Positions 15,098 through 25,238 are shown, counted from the first letter of the stretch. The stretch: DNA of 64,000 nt from Clostridiaceae bacterium (GCA_029256485.1 JAQSXU010000001.1:1-64000), one strand, 5' to 3'. Numbers and translations are program-made. Notes: generated by a model not told the origin, from the sequence alone.

Positions 15098-18073
15098 TTA
15101 TTGAATTATATGAGTATTTAAGTCATCGGTGTTACCACCTAAAATTTGTATTTTAACATCCTTTCTATCGCATAAGTTTTCCCAACCACCAGAAATCCAT
15201 GGTTTATCATAACTTCCATAAAAATTATCTGTATCAATCTTAATATTATAAATTCCGTCTTTAGCATCTTCGTTTATAAATATCTCAGGTATAGTTTTTA
15301 TACCAAAGGCATCTCTATATGGTAAATGATAATAAACTGTTCTATTATCCCAATCTCCAGAGGATGTACCTACTAAATTATAATATATAGGATTTCCATA
15401 TTCGTCTTTGTATGGCATTTCCAAAGTAAGAGTTTTAGGGCTTACAACTGTGCTGTATCCAGGCGAAACTGATTTTCCAGAACATCTTGTACTCCATGGT
15501 TTAGGGGAAGCCGAATATCTATTTGTTTTATATTCTGTGTATACTTCTAATGTAAAACCATACCCAGCTTTTATTTTTCCAGCTCCTGCTGTCAATAAGT
15601 TAATCTTTCCATCTCCACCATTTAAATCTCTTGTTAATTTACTACTAAATAATACTTTTGTTATTTTAAATGATTCATAATGTGAAATTGTAGGATTTTC
15701 TGTCCATTCATCATCTGTTACGCAATATGAACAGGTTCTTTCAACATATTCTTTATCAACGCAACGACTTCTTGTTCTTCCTTGTGAATCTTCATAATAC
15801 TCTCTTTCTATACATCTCCAATAACTACAATCATAATATTCAACATGTCCTTCCCATTCATAAATATAATATTCTTGTGTCCAGTCATTTCGTGTATTTA
15901 CTACTTCGCACACATTTTGTTTTTGAGGATTTTCATAGACAACCATTGATGTAGTCTCTACATTATCTATATATGGATTACTACCATCTTTTTTCAATTC
16001 TATAAACTCTCTTGGATTTGGGTTTACTTCTATTTTAAACGTATTACCAGAGTATGATAATGGAACATTTGATACTTCCCATGATACAGGAAACTCAGCA
16101 CCAGCAGGAATATTAATCTTTTCATCTCTTAATACTGCTCCATTACTTGTTAGCACAACTCTAACATTTCTTGCTTGGTTCATAGGTTCTTCGTTTATTA
16201 AACTAAATTTAAAAGTTAATGCTTCACTTCCTGCAGGTTCACCGTTAGCTCTTTTAATAGTTCCAGGATTTACACTAAAATCTTTTACTGCAAAGTTATT
16301 TTCTGCAACAAATATCTTGCAATACGGCCCATCATTAGCAGGGTTATCATTTTGTCCCCATTCAGCATGGATAGAATTAATTTCAGCACACGCTTTTAGA
16401 TACGAAGAATTAGGTATAACATTATCACTTGTTATTTCTACATAACCATTTGGCAATAATGTTTCTGTTGCCGAAACTGTTTGTGAATTGGTATTTTGCC
16501 CATCAGTTGTTGTTATATCAATAGTTGTATATGGATTTGCCCAGTTACCTTCTTCTCCAACAGGAGTGCCACCAGTAGGTTTACTCACAATGAATTTTAG
16601 TTTATGAGACTGTCCAGGTGAAGGGGAATTAGTTTGATTACCATTTCTATCAATCAATTCAATTTCTTCGCTTAATGCTATATCTTCAGGAGCTACTTCA
16701 AGAACTAATGCAAGTGTATCGTCATTTAAGTCATAGTTATCTGCGTTTATATTAAATCCTTCATTTAGCATTGGTCTTATTTCAATTTTACTTTCCATAT
16801 CATACATAGGAATAGTTACTTCCCATTTAAAATGAGCATCTGTTTCATATAAGATAGTGTTTGGCTGGTCATGACTTGTTACTTCTCCAATATATGACTC
16901 ACTATATCCTTCTCTTAAATTAATCATATCATCAAAAGTAAAATAATAATCAAGTAATGAAGGATTTTGCCTTGTGTTATGAGGAGCTTCACTTGTCATA
17001 TTTCTTACTGTAGCCTCAACTTCATAAGTATCACCCTTTTTTACATATTTGTTTATATAGTTTGTTATTTTATTCGTTCCATCACCAGACGAAGAATTTG
17101 TTGCAGTTGCCATTAGTGTTCTTTCACCAGTCATTTCATCAACATCGTATACTTTCATTTCTGTCATACGTAAATTTGGTTTATTTGGTGAATCAAGAAC
17201 AAGCATTCTATACCACATATGTCCTGTTCTATCTCTATGCCAACCAACTAATACACCTGTACCTGTTTTGGGATTTGTCTCAAACATAACTCTTTCTGCC
17301 CAATATTCCGCTTCTCTACCAGTATACCCTGCATTTTGAGCAACTGTTTTAGCGTGTGGGTATTTTGTAAACACATTTTCTTCCCACCAACTATATAAAA
17401 TATCCATATCCATCCCTTCCTCTTCAACATATGGAGAAGATTGTAATAAATTTGGATAGTCTCTCCAAGATTTTTTTACCCAATTTAAATCCCAGTAATT
17501 AACATTTGCAGAGTTGTTATCTGCAGGGAAATATGGGTTTTCTACTGTAGAACCAATTGCGGTATACCCAATATATCTAAATTCAACATTTGACATACCT
17601 ATATATTTACCCGATTGTACAGTCATATGAGCACCAGTAGGAGAATATGTTACCCCATCAGAATCTGACCACCCTTTTTTTAGATTATAGCTATAATTGC
17701 TATCTACTAAATAATCCCCATTTTTTCCTATTGCTCTTTGAAGATTTTCATTTAATAGAAAGTAATCAAAATTACCCGTATCAAACTTAGCATCAGATTT
17801 CCTTGGTATATATGACCAAAATTTTCCAGAAATTCTATTCTCATAAAACTCTAAATTACTTGAATAACTACCATCTGTAAAAACATAAGCTAATGGTGTT
17901 AAAAATGCTTTTTCTTCTTCACTCATATCTGGGGTAATTGGTCTATATTTAGTAACTCTAATATTGCCAACTGATGCTGTAGATGTATCAGTATTATTTA
18001 TAACTATTGTAAATACAAAAAGTAACATAATCATACTAATTGCAAATATTATAAATTTATTTTTCTTATTCAA
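15098..18073 (-). CDS. Large exported surface protein, 991 aa
   Basis: Starts at TTG 18073 (GAAGGAGGG, 6-nt spacing). A short basic N-terminus (NKKNKF) and a hydrophobic segment to about residue 26 form a signal peptide or anchor. The rest is beta-rich and extracellular, including a CARDB-like segment (about residues 600-715, FAVKDFSVNPGTI onward). A cysteine- and tyrosine-rich stretch (about 725-790) has eight or so Cys (CSYWRC, CSYC). There is no LPxTG or C-terminal membrane anchor. It could be an adhesin or a pilus-associated surface protein. Two other exported proteins lie upstream on the same strand. Confidence 0.6.
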   Translation of the reverse strand: MNKKNKFIIFAISMIMLLFVFTIVINNTDTSTASVGNIRVTKYRPITPDMSEEEKAFLTPLAYVFTDGSYSSNLEFYENRISGKFWSYIPRKSDAKFDTGNFDYFLLNENLQRAIGKNGDYLVDSNYSYNLKKGWSDSDGVTYSPTGAHMTVQSGKYIGMSNVEFRYIGYTAIGSTVENPYFPADNNSANVNYWDLNWVKKSWRDYPNLLQSSPYVEEEGMDMDILYSWWEENVFTKYPHAKTVAQNAGYTGREAEYWAERVMFETNPKTGTGVLVGWHRDRTGHMWYRMLVLDSPNKPNLRMTEMKVYDVDEMTGERTLMATATNSSSGDGTNKITNYINKYVKKGDTYEVEATVRNMTSEAPHNTRQNPSLLDYYFTFDDMINLREGYSESYIGEVTSHDQPNTILYETDAHFKWEVTIPMYDMESKIEIRPMLNEGFNINADNYDLNDDTLALVLEVAPEDIALSEEIELIDRNGNQTNSPSPGQSHKLKFIVSKPTGGTPVGEEGNWANPYTTIDITTTDGQNTNSQTVSATETLLPNGYVEITSDNVIPNSSYLKACAEINSIHAEWGQNDNPANDGPYCKIFVAENNFAVKDFSVNPGTIKRANGEPAGSEALTFKFSLINEEPMNQARNVRVVLTSNGAVLRDEKINIPAGAEFPVSWEVSNVPLSYSGNTFKIEVNPNPREFIELKKDGSNPYIDNVETTSMVVYENPQKQNVCEVVNTRNDWTQEYYIYEWEGHVEYYDCSYWRCIEREYYEDSQGRTRSRCVDKEYVERTCSYCVTDDEWTENPTISHYESFKITKVLFSSKLTRDLNGGDGKINLLTAGAGKIKAGYGFTLEVYTEYKTNRYSASPKPWSTRCSGKSVSPGYSTVVSPKTLTLEMPYKDEYGNPIYYNLVGTSSGDWDNRTVYYHLPYRDAFGIKTIPEIFINEDAKDGIYNIKIDTDNFYGSYDKPWISGGWENLCDRKDVKIQILGGNTDDLNTHIIQ

Positions 18074-18184
18074 TATTTTCCCTCCTTCTTTTTTATTATT
18101 TTAAGCTATTATTTATACTATATTACTTTTTATCAACCAATTATTCATTAGCTTTTTAGTTTTATAGAGTTTAATACAATAAAA

Positions 18185-18216
18185 AAAGAAGTCGATATAA
18201 AATATCAACTTCTTTT
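18185..18216 (-). terminator. Terminator of stalk-domain protein gene
   Basis: Arms GAAGT-GATAT and ATATC-ACTTC with one bulge, flanked by A and T runs. It lies 16 nt past the stop at 18232. Confidence 0.65.
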
Positions 18217-18231
18217 GCTTTATATTTATTT

Positions 18232-19161
18232 TTAATTAAATATTTGTATTAACAATCTACCAACTTTATCAGTTACAATTCGTACTGAATGACCATCTGC
18301 TTCAAAAGATTTATCCATAGTTTTTTCTTCCCCATTACAAAACTCATTCACAACAGAATATATTGTATCTCCATCATTTGGCAGATAAACATTTAATGCA
18401 TTTTTAGTAAATTCTGGTGTTTTTGCATCCCATCTTGAAATTGTAAACATTACTAATTCACCAACATCTGTTCCAATTGTTAATCCTGCACCAATTCTGT
18501 GTTCTGGTGAATCGCTATTATAAAATGCTCCCGTTTTTGAATATGACACAAATCCAATATCTACAAGTTTTTGAATATTATCAGTAGTTGCTATATCAGT
18601 TCCTGATGGTGCTGGTTCTACAGGCTCAACTGGTTCTGCAGGTTTAGGAGTTTCAACAGGTTTTGGAGTTTCTACTGGTTTAGTTTCTTTAACAGGTTTT
18701 GTACCAACATAAATATTTGTTCTTTCAGAAGTATCAACCTTGTATCCAAGTGTATCAGTTATAACGCTTAATGGAACAAAGAATACTCCGTCTTTATATA
18801 CTGCTTTAATATTTAATGGAACAGCAACTTTATTTACTATTTTAGTTGCTATTGGAACATACTTGCTATTAACAACCATTATTGATTTTCCAGATATTAT
18901 TTGAACTTTTAAATCACCTTTTGTTATTGTTGCAGAACGATATGATTTATTCCATTCATATTTGTCACCCATTCCTTCAACAATTGATTGTAAAGGTACG
19001 TATGTAACACCATTTTCAACATATGGTGCAGTATCAATTTTATTTCCATTTACGTATAAGCTTATACCACTTGACCATTGTGCTACAAGTGCAATAATCA
19101 TAATTGTTATACCAAGTATTGCAAATCTTCTACTTTCATTTCTTTTCATAATTTCATTCAT
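18232..19161 (-). CDS. Exported protein with copper-amine-oxidase-N 'stalk' domain
   Basis: A 309-residue protein from ATG 19161 (AAGGAGGTC). A hydrophobic segment near residues 12-32 gives export. Residues 33-152 show the repeated stalk pattern (VNGNKIDTAPYVENGVTYVP, then a second VPLSVITDTLGY unit) typical of the domain named after the N-terminus of copper amine oxidase. This domain is common on clostridial surface proteins and is not enzymatic. A Pro-Val-Glu-Lys-rich linker with PVETPKP repeats (about 155-190) leads to a C-terminal domain of about 120 residues that I do not recognise. Its promoter carries operator A. Confidence 0.75.
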   Translation of the reverse strand: MNEIMKRNESRRFAILGITIMIIALVAQWSSGISLYVNGNKIDTAPYVENGVTYVPLQSIVEGMGDKYEWNKSYRSATITKGDLKVQIISGKSIMVVNSKYVPIATKIVNKVAVPLNIKAVYKDGVFFVPLSVITDTLGYKVDTSERTNIYVGTKPVKETKPVETPKPVETPKPAEPVEPVEPAPSGTDIATTDNIQKLVDIGFVSYSKTGAFYNSDSPEHRIGAGLTIGTDVGELVMFTISRWDAKTPEFTKNALNVYLPNDGDTIYSVVNEFCNGEEKTMDKSFEADGHSVRIVTDKVGRLLIQIFN

Positions 19162-19299
19162 TTTTATGACCTCCTTTTAGTCAATGCTTATTTTTAGTTA
19201 AACATTATTTTAATTTAATCTTATATTATATCGGCATTTACAAAGATTTATTTTGATTTTTGAATAAAAAATTGTAAATTAATATTACCGTATATTAAC

Positions 19300-19340
19300 A
19301 TTATACTACTTATTTAGTTATTTGTCAATTAAAATTTACA
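19300..19340 (-). promoter_or_regulatory. Promoter with operator A upstream of stalk-domain gene
   Basis: Minus strand TTGACA (19328-19323), 17-nt spacer, TATAAT (19305-19300). Palindrome TGTCAATTAAAATTTACA at 19323-19340. The 5' leader would be about 130 nt long. Confidence 0.7.
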
Positions 19341-19341
19341 A

Positions 19342-19371
19342 AAATGTCCTTACGCAAGGACATTTTTTTTT
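19342..19371. terminator. Terminator hairpin with GC-rich stem
   Basis: Arms AAATGTCCTT and AAGGACATTT (10 bp), loop ACGC. It has an eight-T tail on the plus strand and TTTTTG on the minus strand. It lies just past the short minus-strand reading frame ending at 19385. Confidence 0.7.
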
Positions 19372-19384
19372 GTACAATAATCAA

Positions 19385-19543
19385 TTACCAACCTAATTCT
19401 GAGACTTGCTTTTGCACTGCACTTAGCTCCTCAATATTGAGTGTTCCAAAATTGCTCCTGGATATTTCCCCTTTCCTATGTTCATAAGTATCGTAAATAT
19501 AAATTTCTTTACTTAAATTATAAAATTTTAATAAATAATACAA
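19385..19543 (-). CDS. Possible small protein or gene remnant, 52 aa
   Basis: A minus-strand frame between two terminators, from TTG 19543 to TAA 19385. Its composition is protein-like (YDTYEHRKGEISRS, IEELSAVQKQVSELGW) and its GC content is higher than in the surrounding spacer. No ribosome-binding site precedes the TTG, and the upstream sequence runs into the hairpin at 19562. It may be the 3' remnant of a larger gene whose start was lost, or a real small gene with an unclear start. No homologue is recognised. Confidence 0.35.
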   Translation of the reverse strand: MYYLLKFYNLSKEIYIYDTYEHRKGEISRSNFGTLNIEELSAVQKQVSELGW

Positions 19544-19561
19544 AAAAATAATACAAATATA

Positions 19562-19593
19562 AAAAAAGCAGAGTTTATGACTCTGCTTTTTTT
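19562..19593. terminator. Terminator overlapping the end of the 561-aa gene
   Basis: Arms AAAAAAGCAGAGT and ACTCTGCTTTTTT with a 5-nt loop. The last codons and stop of the minus-strand gene (19575) lie inside the hairpin. Confidence 0.8.
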
Positions 19594-21260
19594 ATATTGA
19601 TAACCAATTTTGAACTTATTGAATCCCATGTAATTTCTGAATTTAGATATTCAAGGATTAATTGTAATTGAGCAAATTGAACTTTATTAGAGTTTAACTT
19701 TGTAGGAACTTCCATTTCTACAGTCTTCCCATTAACTAATACATTAGTTTCACCAACTGTAAAAGTTATTGTGTTGTTGTTATATTCTACTATTGTTGAA
19801 GTATTCGCTTCATTAACTGTTACATTAGCTCCTAACATTATTGCAATTTGGCTTATTGGTAACATAACTCTTGAATTTTCTATTAATGGCTTTGCTTCTA
19901 AGGTTACAGGATTATTATTAATTACTATATTTCTTAATCCTTTTATTTCTACATAATCTGTTAAACTGTTATTGCTTCCTATTCTTGTATCTAATGCTCT
20001 CATTTCAGAGTTTAAATCAGTAAAGATATTTTCTATTTCAGACATTGGTATTTCTTGATTTGTATTTTTGATTACAAAAATCTGTCCTTCCAGTAAGACT
20101 AAGAATTTATCACTATCTTTAACAAAACTTCCTTCGCTTCTTATTGCTAATTGATACATAGCATCTTTTATTTGGTCATAGGTTACAGTATTTTCTTCTG
20201 ATAATCTTATTCCTGTATCATAGAAATATAGAGAATCTTCATTTTTATTTAAAGTGTATTGCAGAGTAATACCCGACTCTTTTTTTACAACTTCATTTAT
20301 ATTTCCCCCACTATATTCATGTCCATTCCCTGTATTTGTACCACCAGGGTAATATCCTGGATAATTTCCATAATCTGTTCCTTTCCCACTTCCTGTGCTA
20401 TTAAATGGACAAAATCCAAGTTCAAATCCCGTTACTTCTTTTCTTGTCTCATATCCCATATAATCAGTAGTTATTTTATAACAAGTTGTTCTTTCAATAA
20501 TGTATTTAAAGGTATCCCCGTCTGAAAAGTCAAACTCAGGATTAGGGATATTAGGAGTATTGGGATTATTGTCTGGTTTAGGAATTAAATATTCATTATC
20601 TTTATCTCTTGTACCTGCGTCAGGGTCATAAAAATATTCGTCTGGCAAATTTTCAAGCCATATTGAAGGAAATGAACCACCTGTCCATGATTGTTCTTCA
20701 ATAAGCTTAATTACCATATCTTTACCTGCTTTATCAAACCTTGTCCCCAATTCTGTTCTTAAATTACCTTGAGGCAGATTTAAAATCAATTTTCTTGCAA
20801 CACCAGAATCTTCTGGAATAAGGTATTCTTCAAACATTTCTATTGAGATTACTGCAGTTCTTTCTTTTAACTTTGTTTTCTTTTCACTATTAGAAAGATT
20901 ATCTATAAGTTCAGCCATATCTGTAAAAACTTTTAGTCTGTTTTCAGTATTGGTTAAGTCTTTAATATATTCTTTTTTTAGTTTAGAATACATATCTAAT
21001 GATATTTTCAATAATTCAGTATCCTTGCTTTTTATAGCATCTTTAACTGAATTATTAACTTCTTCAAAAGTATAATAGATTTCTTCTGGTGCTTCCGTTA
21101 TTGGCAATTCATCACTTTTATCATTTTCTTCATTATCTTCTACGTTTTTTGTAATTACATTATCTGAAATTTCATTTGCAAATGAAGGTAATGGTAATGT
21201 TATTAATATTGATAATATGATTATGACGGAAATCAGTCTAAATTTAATTCTTAATTTCAA
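19575..21260 (-). CDS. Exported protein with C-terminal stalk domain
   Basis: A 561-residue protein. TTG 21260 is preferred because it is 10 nt from AAAGGAGG, whereas TTG 21269 touches that site. The signal peptide ends near PSFANE. A helical region (residues 40-190) is followed by a Gly/Tyr-rich, flexible middle (GNYPGYYPGGTNTGNGHEYS). The C-terminal ~110 residues form a copper-amine-oxidase-N stalk domain (IENSRVMLPISQIAIMLGAN, VNGKTVEMEV). No catalytic motif was seen. It follows the PIN-PhoH gene by 44 nt and may be co-transcribed with it. Confidence 0.65.
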   Translation of the reverse strand: MKLRIKFRLISVIIILSILITLPLPSFANEISDNVITKNVEDNEENDKSDELPITEAPEEIYYTFEEVNNSVKDAIKSKDTELLKISLDMYSKLKKEYIKDLTNTENRLKVFTDMAELIDNLSNSEKKTKLKERTAVISIEMFEEYLIPEDSGVARKLILNLPQGNLRTELGTRFDKAGKDMVIKLIEEQSWTGGSFPSIWLENLPDEYFYDPDAGTRDKDNEYLIPKPDNNPNTPNIPNPEFDFSDGDTFKYIIERTTCYKITTDYMGYETRKEVTGFELGFCPFNSTGSGKGTDYGNYPGYYPGGTNTGNGHEYSGGNINEVVKKESGITLQYTLNKNEDSLYFYDTGIRLSEENTVTYDQIKDAMYQLAIRSEGSFVKDSDKFLVLLEGQIFVIKNTNQEIPMSEIENIFTDLNSEMRALDTRIGSNNSLTDYVEIKGLRNIVINNNPVTLEAKPLIENSRVMLPISQIAIMLGANVTVNEANTSTIVEYNNNTITFTVGETNVLVNGKTVEMEVPTKLNSNKVQFAQLQLILEYLNSEITWDSISSKLVINIKKAES

Positions 21261-21304
21261 AATTATCAACCTCCTTTCCTTATAAATTTTTTAAAATATG
21301 TTAA

Positions 21305-22612
21305 TTATAATTTTTTTGCACCAAATCCAGCAAGTTTTCCTCTTTTAGATTTATCATCTATATCCATTGTAATATGTCCAATAAAATCTTCATCTTTTCC
21401 TGCTTCAACTAAATGAGTTAACCCATTATTATATTTATTTAAATTTTTATCGTCAATTTGTTCAACGTCTCCAGTTATTATTAGTTTAGAAGTATCATTT
21501 ACTCTGGTAACTAAGCTTTTAATTATATGGTTAGTTGTGTTTTGTGCTTCATCAAGCATTACTATTTTATCAAAAATAGACATTCCTCTTATATTTGCAA
21601 GTGGATAAAAGTTTAATATATCAAACTCAATTAACTCAGCAACTTTCATATCTATAGTTTTTCTTTCTTTCCCCTTATAGAGTTCATCTTTAAACAAGAA
21701 CTCAATTGAAGAATATAAAGGCTGTAAATGAGGTTGTAATTTTTCATTAAGACCACCTTTATAAAATCCAAGACTTTCTCTTTTATCAACATCTATAGTA
21801 GATTTAGTAAATAAAAACTTATTAAATAATTGATTTTTTATTGCCTCTAAAGCATAATCAACAGCAAGTAAACTCTTACCCTTACCAGAAACTCCACTAC
21901 AGGTTACACACTTTATATCATTGTCCAGAAGTAAGTACATAAACATCTTTTGCTCAAGATTAATAGGTTTTAATTTTAATCTCAAATTACCAGACATTTT
22001 ATCAAAATCACATGGAATGATTTTATTGTTTTTATTTATACCTACACTGATATGCTGAGGATTAATTTCATTTTCCATAATTATAAATTCATTTGGAAAC
22101 AACCCAAACTCATTATTTAATTTTCTTTGATGCATTTCTGTAATAGTATTTTCAGGAACTACTACTTTTCTATAACCCTTATAAAGCTCTTTAGTTTTAA
22201 CTTTATCAGCTTTGTATTCCTGAACTTTAACAAAATCTCTTGCAATGACTCGCATCATTCTATCTCTTGAAATCAAAATTGCGTCATTATTTTTTGCACA
22301 TGCTATTATTTTATAGTCATTTTCATTCATAGTTAGTAAATTAGAAACCTCTTTGTTAAATAACTCATAACTTGTCTTAATTAAAGTATTGTTTAGTTTA
22401 ACCCCTTCTTTTAATGGTTTACTTTGGGATAATTCATCAAAGATATTAGATATTTGCCTTGCACTATAACCTCTTTCAGAATTTTCTTCTTTAAACTTAT
22501 TGATTTCCTCATAAACAATTGATGGAATTATTACTTCGTTATCCTCAAACTTATAAAGACAATCAACATCATATAATAGTACGCTTGTATCAATAACAAA
22601 TTTTTTTGACAA
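21305..22612 (-). CDS. PIN-PhoH family protein (PhoH2-like)
   Basis: A 435-residue two-domain protein starting at TTG 22612 (AGGAG, 8-nt spacing). Residues 1-135 form a PIN nuclease domain (FVIDTSVLLYD, acidic residues in EEINKF and ISRDRMMR). Residues 220-435 form a PhoH-type ATPase with Walker A GVSGKGKSLL and Walker B KIVMLDEAQN, followed by ITGDVEQID. PhoH2 proteins couple ATP-dependent unwinding of RNA to PIN ribonuclease activity and are often linked to toxin-antitoxin-like control. Its presence among plasmid genes is not unusual, but the target is unknown. Confidence 0.85.
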   Translation of the reverse strand: MSKKFVIDTSVLLYDVDCLYKFEDNEVIIPSIVYEEINKFKEENSERGYSARQISNIFDELSQSKPLKEGVKLNNTLIKTSYELFNKEVSNLLTMNENDYKIIACAKNNDAILISRDRMMRVIARDFVKVQEYKADKVKTKELYKGYRKVVVPENTITEMHQRKLNNEFGLFPNEFIIMENEINPQHISVGINKNNKIIPCDFDKMSGNLRLKLKPINLEQKMFMYLLLDNDIKCVTCSGVSGKGKSLLAVDYALEAIKNQLFNKFLFTKSTIDVDKRESLGFYKGGLNEKLQPHLQPLYSSIEFLFKDELYKGKERKTIDMKVAELIEFDILNFYPLANIRGMSIFDKIVMLDEAQNTTNHIIKSLVTRVNDTSKLIITGDVEQIDDKNLNKYNNGLTHLVEAGKDEDFIGHITMDIDDKSKRGKLAGFGAKKL

Positions 22613-23186
22613 TAAAACATCTCCTCTCGATTTATATTTGTTTTAAGTCTATTCAAAGAATATGACTTTTTATCATTTTATTCAATTGAATAATGTTTTA
22701 ATCAAGTCGAACATGTTAATCAATTTTGTTAGTTAGAAAACTATATAAAAAAATAACAGGAATAGTTCTTTTTATAAAACATTAATCATATATTTAATAA
22801 ACATTATAAGATATTATCAGAAGTTAAGGAGAATAATTAAATTAAAAAAAAATTGTAATTTCAATAAATTTAACCATTTTGAAAAGATTAGTTAAGTTCA
22901 CTTGTTAAAGAATGATAATTCATTGTTAATGTAACAATTATTATTGTTATCTATTTATTGTTTGATGTTAAATATATTTAGCTCATTGTTAGTGAATTTA
23001 ATATTATTGTTAATGAAATTTTTTTTTTATTAATTGATAATTTACTAATGTTTATGAAAAATTTCCTATTGTGTATAAAAAAATAAGGTTTTGCAAAAGT
23101 TTAAATTACAATAACCTTATTTTTCTAAATATAATTCTAAAATTTGTTAATTTTATTAAAAAATTGCATAACAAAAATAACTGTCA
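22613..23186. other. AT-rich intergenic region with short repeats
   Basis: A gap of 574 nt, extremely AT-rich. It holds three near-copies of ATTGTTAATGAA (22922-22932, 22985-22996, 23006-23017) and the terminator of the next gene. It is on the far side of the gene that borders the iterons, so it could serve as an unwinding element or a binding region for a replication protein. That is a guess; no RNA motif or ORF is supported here. Confidence 0.4.
23077..23124 (-). terminator. Terminator of the origin-adjacent gene
   Basis: Arms AAAAATAAGGTT (ending 23090) and AACCTTATTTTT (23113-23124) with a 22-nt loop, and a T-run on the minus strand. Confidence 0.55.
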
Positions 23187-24299
23187 TTATGCTACTAATC
23201 TATCAATATGATAATTTCTAATATATTGACGAACAAATCCACCAAAGTTATCAATTTCGGAAATGTTAAATTTAGTAAATATTTCTTTTACATTTTGTTC
23301 AACTATATTAAACCCATATTCGAAGCTCAATGATACCAGGTCATTGTTAAATATAAATAACTCAGCCTTTTTAATTCCTTTATCAGTTAATAATTTATCA
23401 AATCTTGTTCTGTAATTATTTTCTTTTTCTTCTTTCAATAATTTCCCATTAAATGCATTTAAAAGTCTAAATTCAATTCCATTATCTTTAATTATAGTTT
23501 CAAATGTTGATTGATTGTTTTGGACTAACTTTTTAACATTGCAATTACTTATGTATCTTGGTAAGCCATTTCTTATGTCTTTGTATTTATATGTACTTAT
23601 TTCCTTTTTAACAAAACAATCATAATCTGTTTTTAATAGTTGTTTTAGTTGTATTCGCAATGCATTTACATCATCAACTTCCAAAAAAATTCTAAATTGC
23701 TCAACTGGCATGTTAACATAGCCTGTTCCACCTTTAGATTTATCATCATGGTATTTTTCATATCCAATTATTTTTAAACTAAAAGTATGATTTCTCGTTT
23801 GGGATAAGCCTACGAGATGTAAGTCATGTAATCTATTGTTAGAATTTCTTATTGACTTTAAAGAACACTTTAAAGCTTTTGCAAGCTCTATTTCATTAAT
23901 ATTAAGTACAAACCCTTTTTCACTAACTTGACAAAAATGGTACAATAAAAATAGCTTTATTTGTAATTTTGAAAGCCTAATTTTTTGATTTGAATATTTA
24001 GAGCTGTTTATTTGTTTATATGAAATTTGATTATTAGCCTCTGAGTTTTCCGTTAGATTAGTTTCAGAACTAATGGATAACTCACAATAATTATCACAGT
24101 ATAAGGTATCAAAGTTATTTAAATTAGTTTTTCGCTGAATATTATAAATACAATCATTAGGACATTTGTCAAAGTTTTTTTCTTTTTTATAATTAAAAAC
24201 TTTTTGTAGAATTAAATTTTCTTCTTTAACTGTAATATAGTTTGAGAGTTGTTTCAGTACATCTTTACCCACTTTAGCAAATTCTTTTAATAGCTCCAT
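23187..24299 (-). CDS. Putative DNA-binding replication accessory protein
   Basis: A 370-residue protein. The start is set at ATG 24299 because a GAGGGGGGAGA site lies 4 nt upstream; the longer frame to 24332 has no such site. A cysteine cluster (CPNDC then CDNYC, about residues 45-70) may bind metal. A helix-turn-helix-like segment (INEIELAKALKCSLKSIRNS, about 135-155) lies in a winged-helix-like context. It borders the iteron array and is divergent from nothing else, so its promoter lies at the edge of the origin. A role in replication or its control is inferred from position only. Confidence 0.5.
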   Translation of the reverse strand: MELLKEFAKVGKDVLKQLSNYITVKEENLILQKVFNYKKEKNFDKCPNDCIYNIQRKTNLNNFDTLYCDNYCELSISSETNLTENSEANNQISYKQINSSKYSNQKIRLSKLQIKLFLLYHFCQVSEKGFVLNINEIELAKALKCSLKSIRNSNNRLHDLHLVGLSQTRNHTFSLKIIGYEKYHDDKSKGGTGYVNMPVEQFRIFLEVDDVNALRIQLKQLLKTDYDCFVKKEISTYKYKDIRNGLPRYISNCNVKKLVQNNQSTFETIIKDNGIEFRLLNAFNGKLLKEEKENNYRTRFDKLLTDKGIKKAELFIFNNDLVSLSFEYGFNIVEQNVKEIFTKFNISEIDNFGGFVRQYIRNYHIDRLVA

Positions 24300-24390
24300 T
24301 AGTCTCCCCCCTCTTGTAGAATATTTTGTCAAATAAACTCATTTATGACATTATACAAATTATTTTATATGTTGTAAATGTTGTTAACAT

Positions 24391-25216
24391 TACGAGAAAA
24401 CAGTACCAATATTTTTTAGGTATTGAAAATTAAATGCTTTTTTAAAATACGATAAAAAGGGGAAATCTTGTTTTTGCTTAAAAATAGGCATTCATAATAA
24501 TTACTAAAATTTATTTAATCACATTACGAAATAAACAGTGTCAAATTTAATTTATTACGAGAGTGAGGTAGTCTAAACTTATTTAATACGAAAAAAAGGG
24601 GGTAAATATAATTATTTAGATAATAAATTATTACTAAAATGTTAAACATTAAATAAAAAATTGGTAATTAGTGTTGAAAGAATTACGAAAAAAAGGGGGT
24701 AATTTTTAGGAGTGAGACAAAATTGATAAAATAAAGCATAACATTACGAAAAAATGTGTGTCAAAACATATGATATTACGAAATAAAGGGTGTCAAAACT
24801 CAAAACTAAAATAGGATTAAAAAAAAATGCGGTTTATCCGCATTAATTACGAAGAAACGGGTGTCAAATAGGTTAATATTACGAAAATTAGGGTGTCAAG
24901 ATTAGCTTTCTTATCAAAAATAGTTAAATATAGTTAAAAAAAATTATTCAAAATAAAAATTATAATATATAAGTAGTATATTAATTTTAAATATTAGTTA
25001 CGAAAAATAGGGGGTCAAAAATATACGGTAAGGAAAAGAAGTAATTTTGAACATATATCAACTTAATTAAAAGTTAACTTCTAAAAGCTGTTTTAGTAAT
25101 ATTACGAAAATTAAGGGGCAAATTCAAAGATATTACGAAAAAACTGGGGCAAAAATGCTTATTATTACGAAAATAAGGAGTCAAATGTGTTGTATTACGA
25201 AAAAACGGGGGCAAAA
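24391..25216 (+). repeat. Iteron array, candidate replication origin (oriV)
   Basis: Fourteen direct repeats, all on the plus strand, begin at 24391, 24523, 24554, 24585, 24682, 24743, 24775, 24846, 24878, 24997, 25101, 25132, 25164 and 25194. The consensus is ATTACGAAAAAA, then one or two variable bases, then GGGGTCAAA or GGTGTCAAA. Nearest neighbours are mostly 30-32 bp apart, about three helical turns, so bound proteins would lie on one face. The array sits between the putative initiator gene (25239-26765) and the gene at 23187-24299. This is the classic layout of an iteron-regulated plasmid origin. The first, third and fourth copies are degenerate. Confidence 0.85.
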
Positions 25217-25238
25217 ATAAAAAATGAAGGATAAAAAG

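Noticed and set aside
24391..25216. CRISPR array
   Set aside because: Repeats are short, degenerate and separated by variable AT-rich gaps; no cas gene; the context fits iterons.
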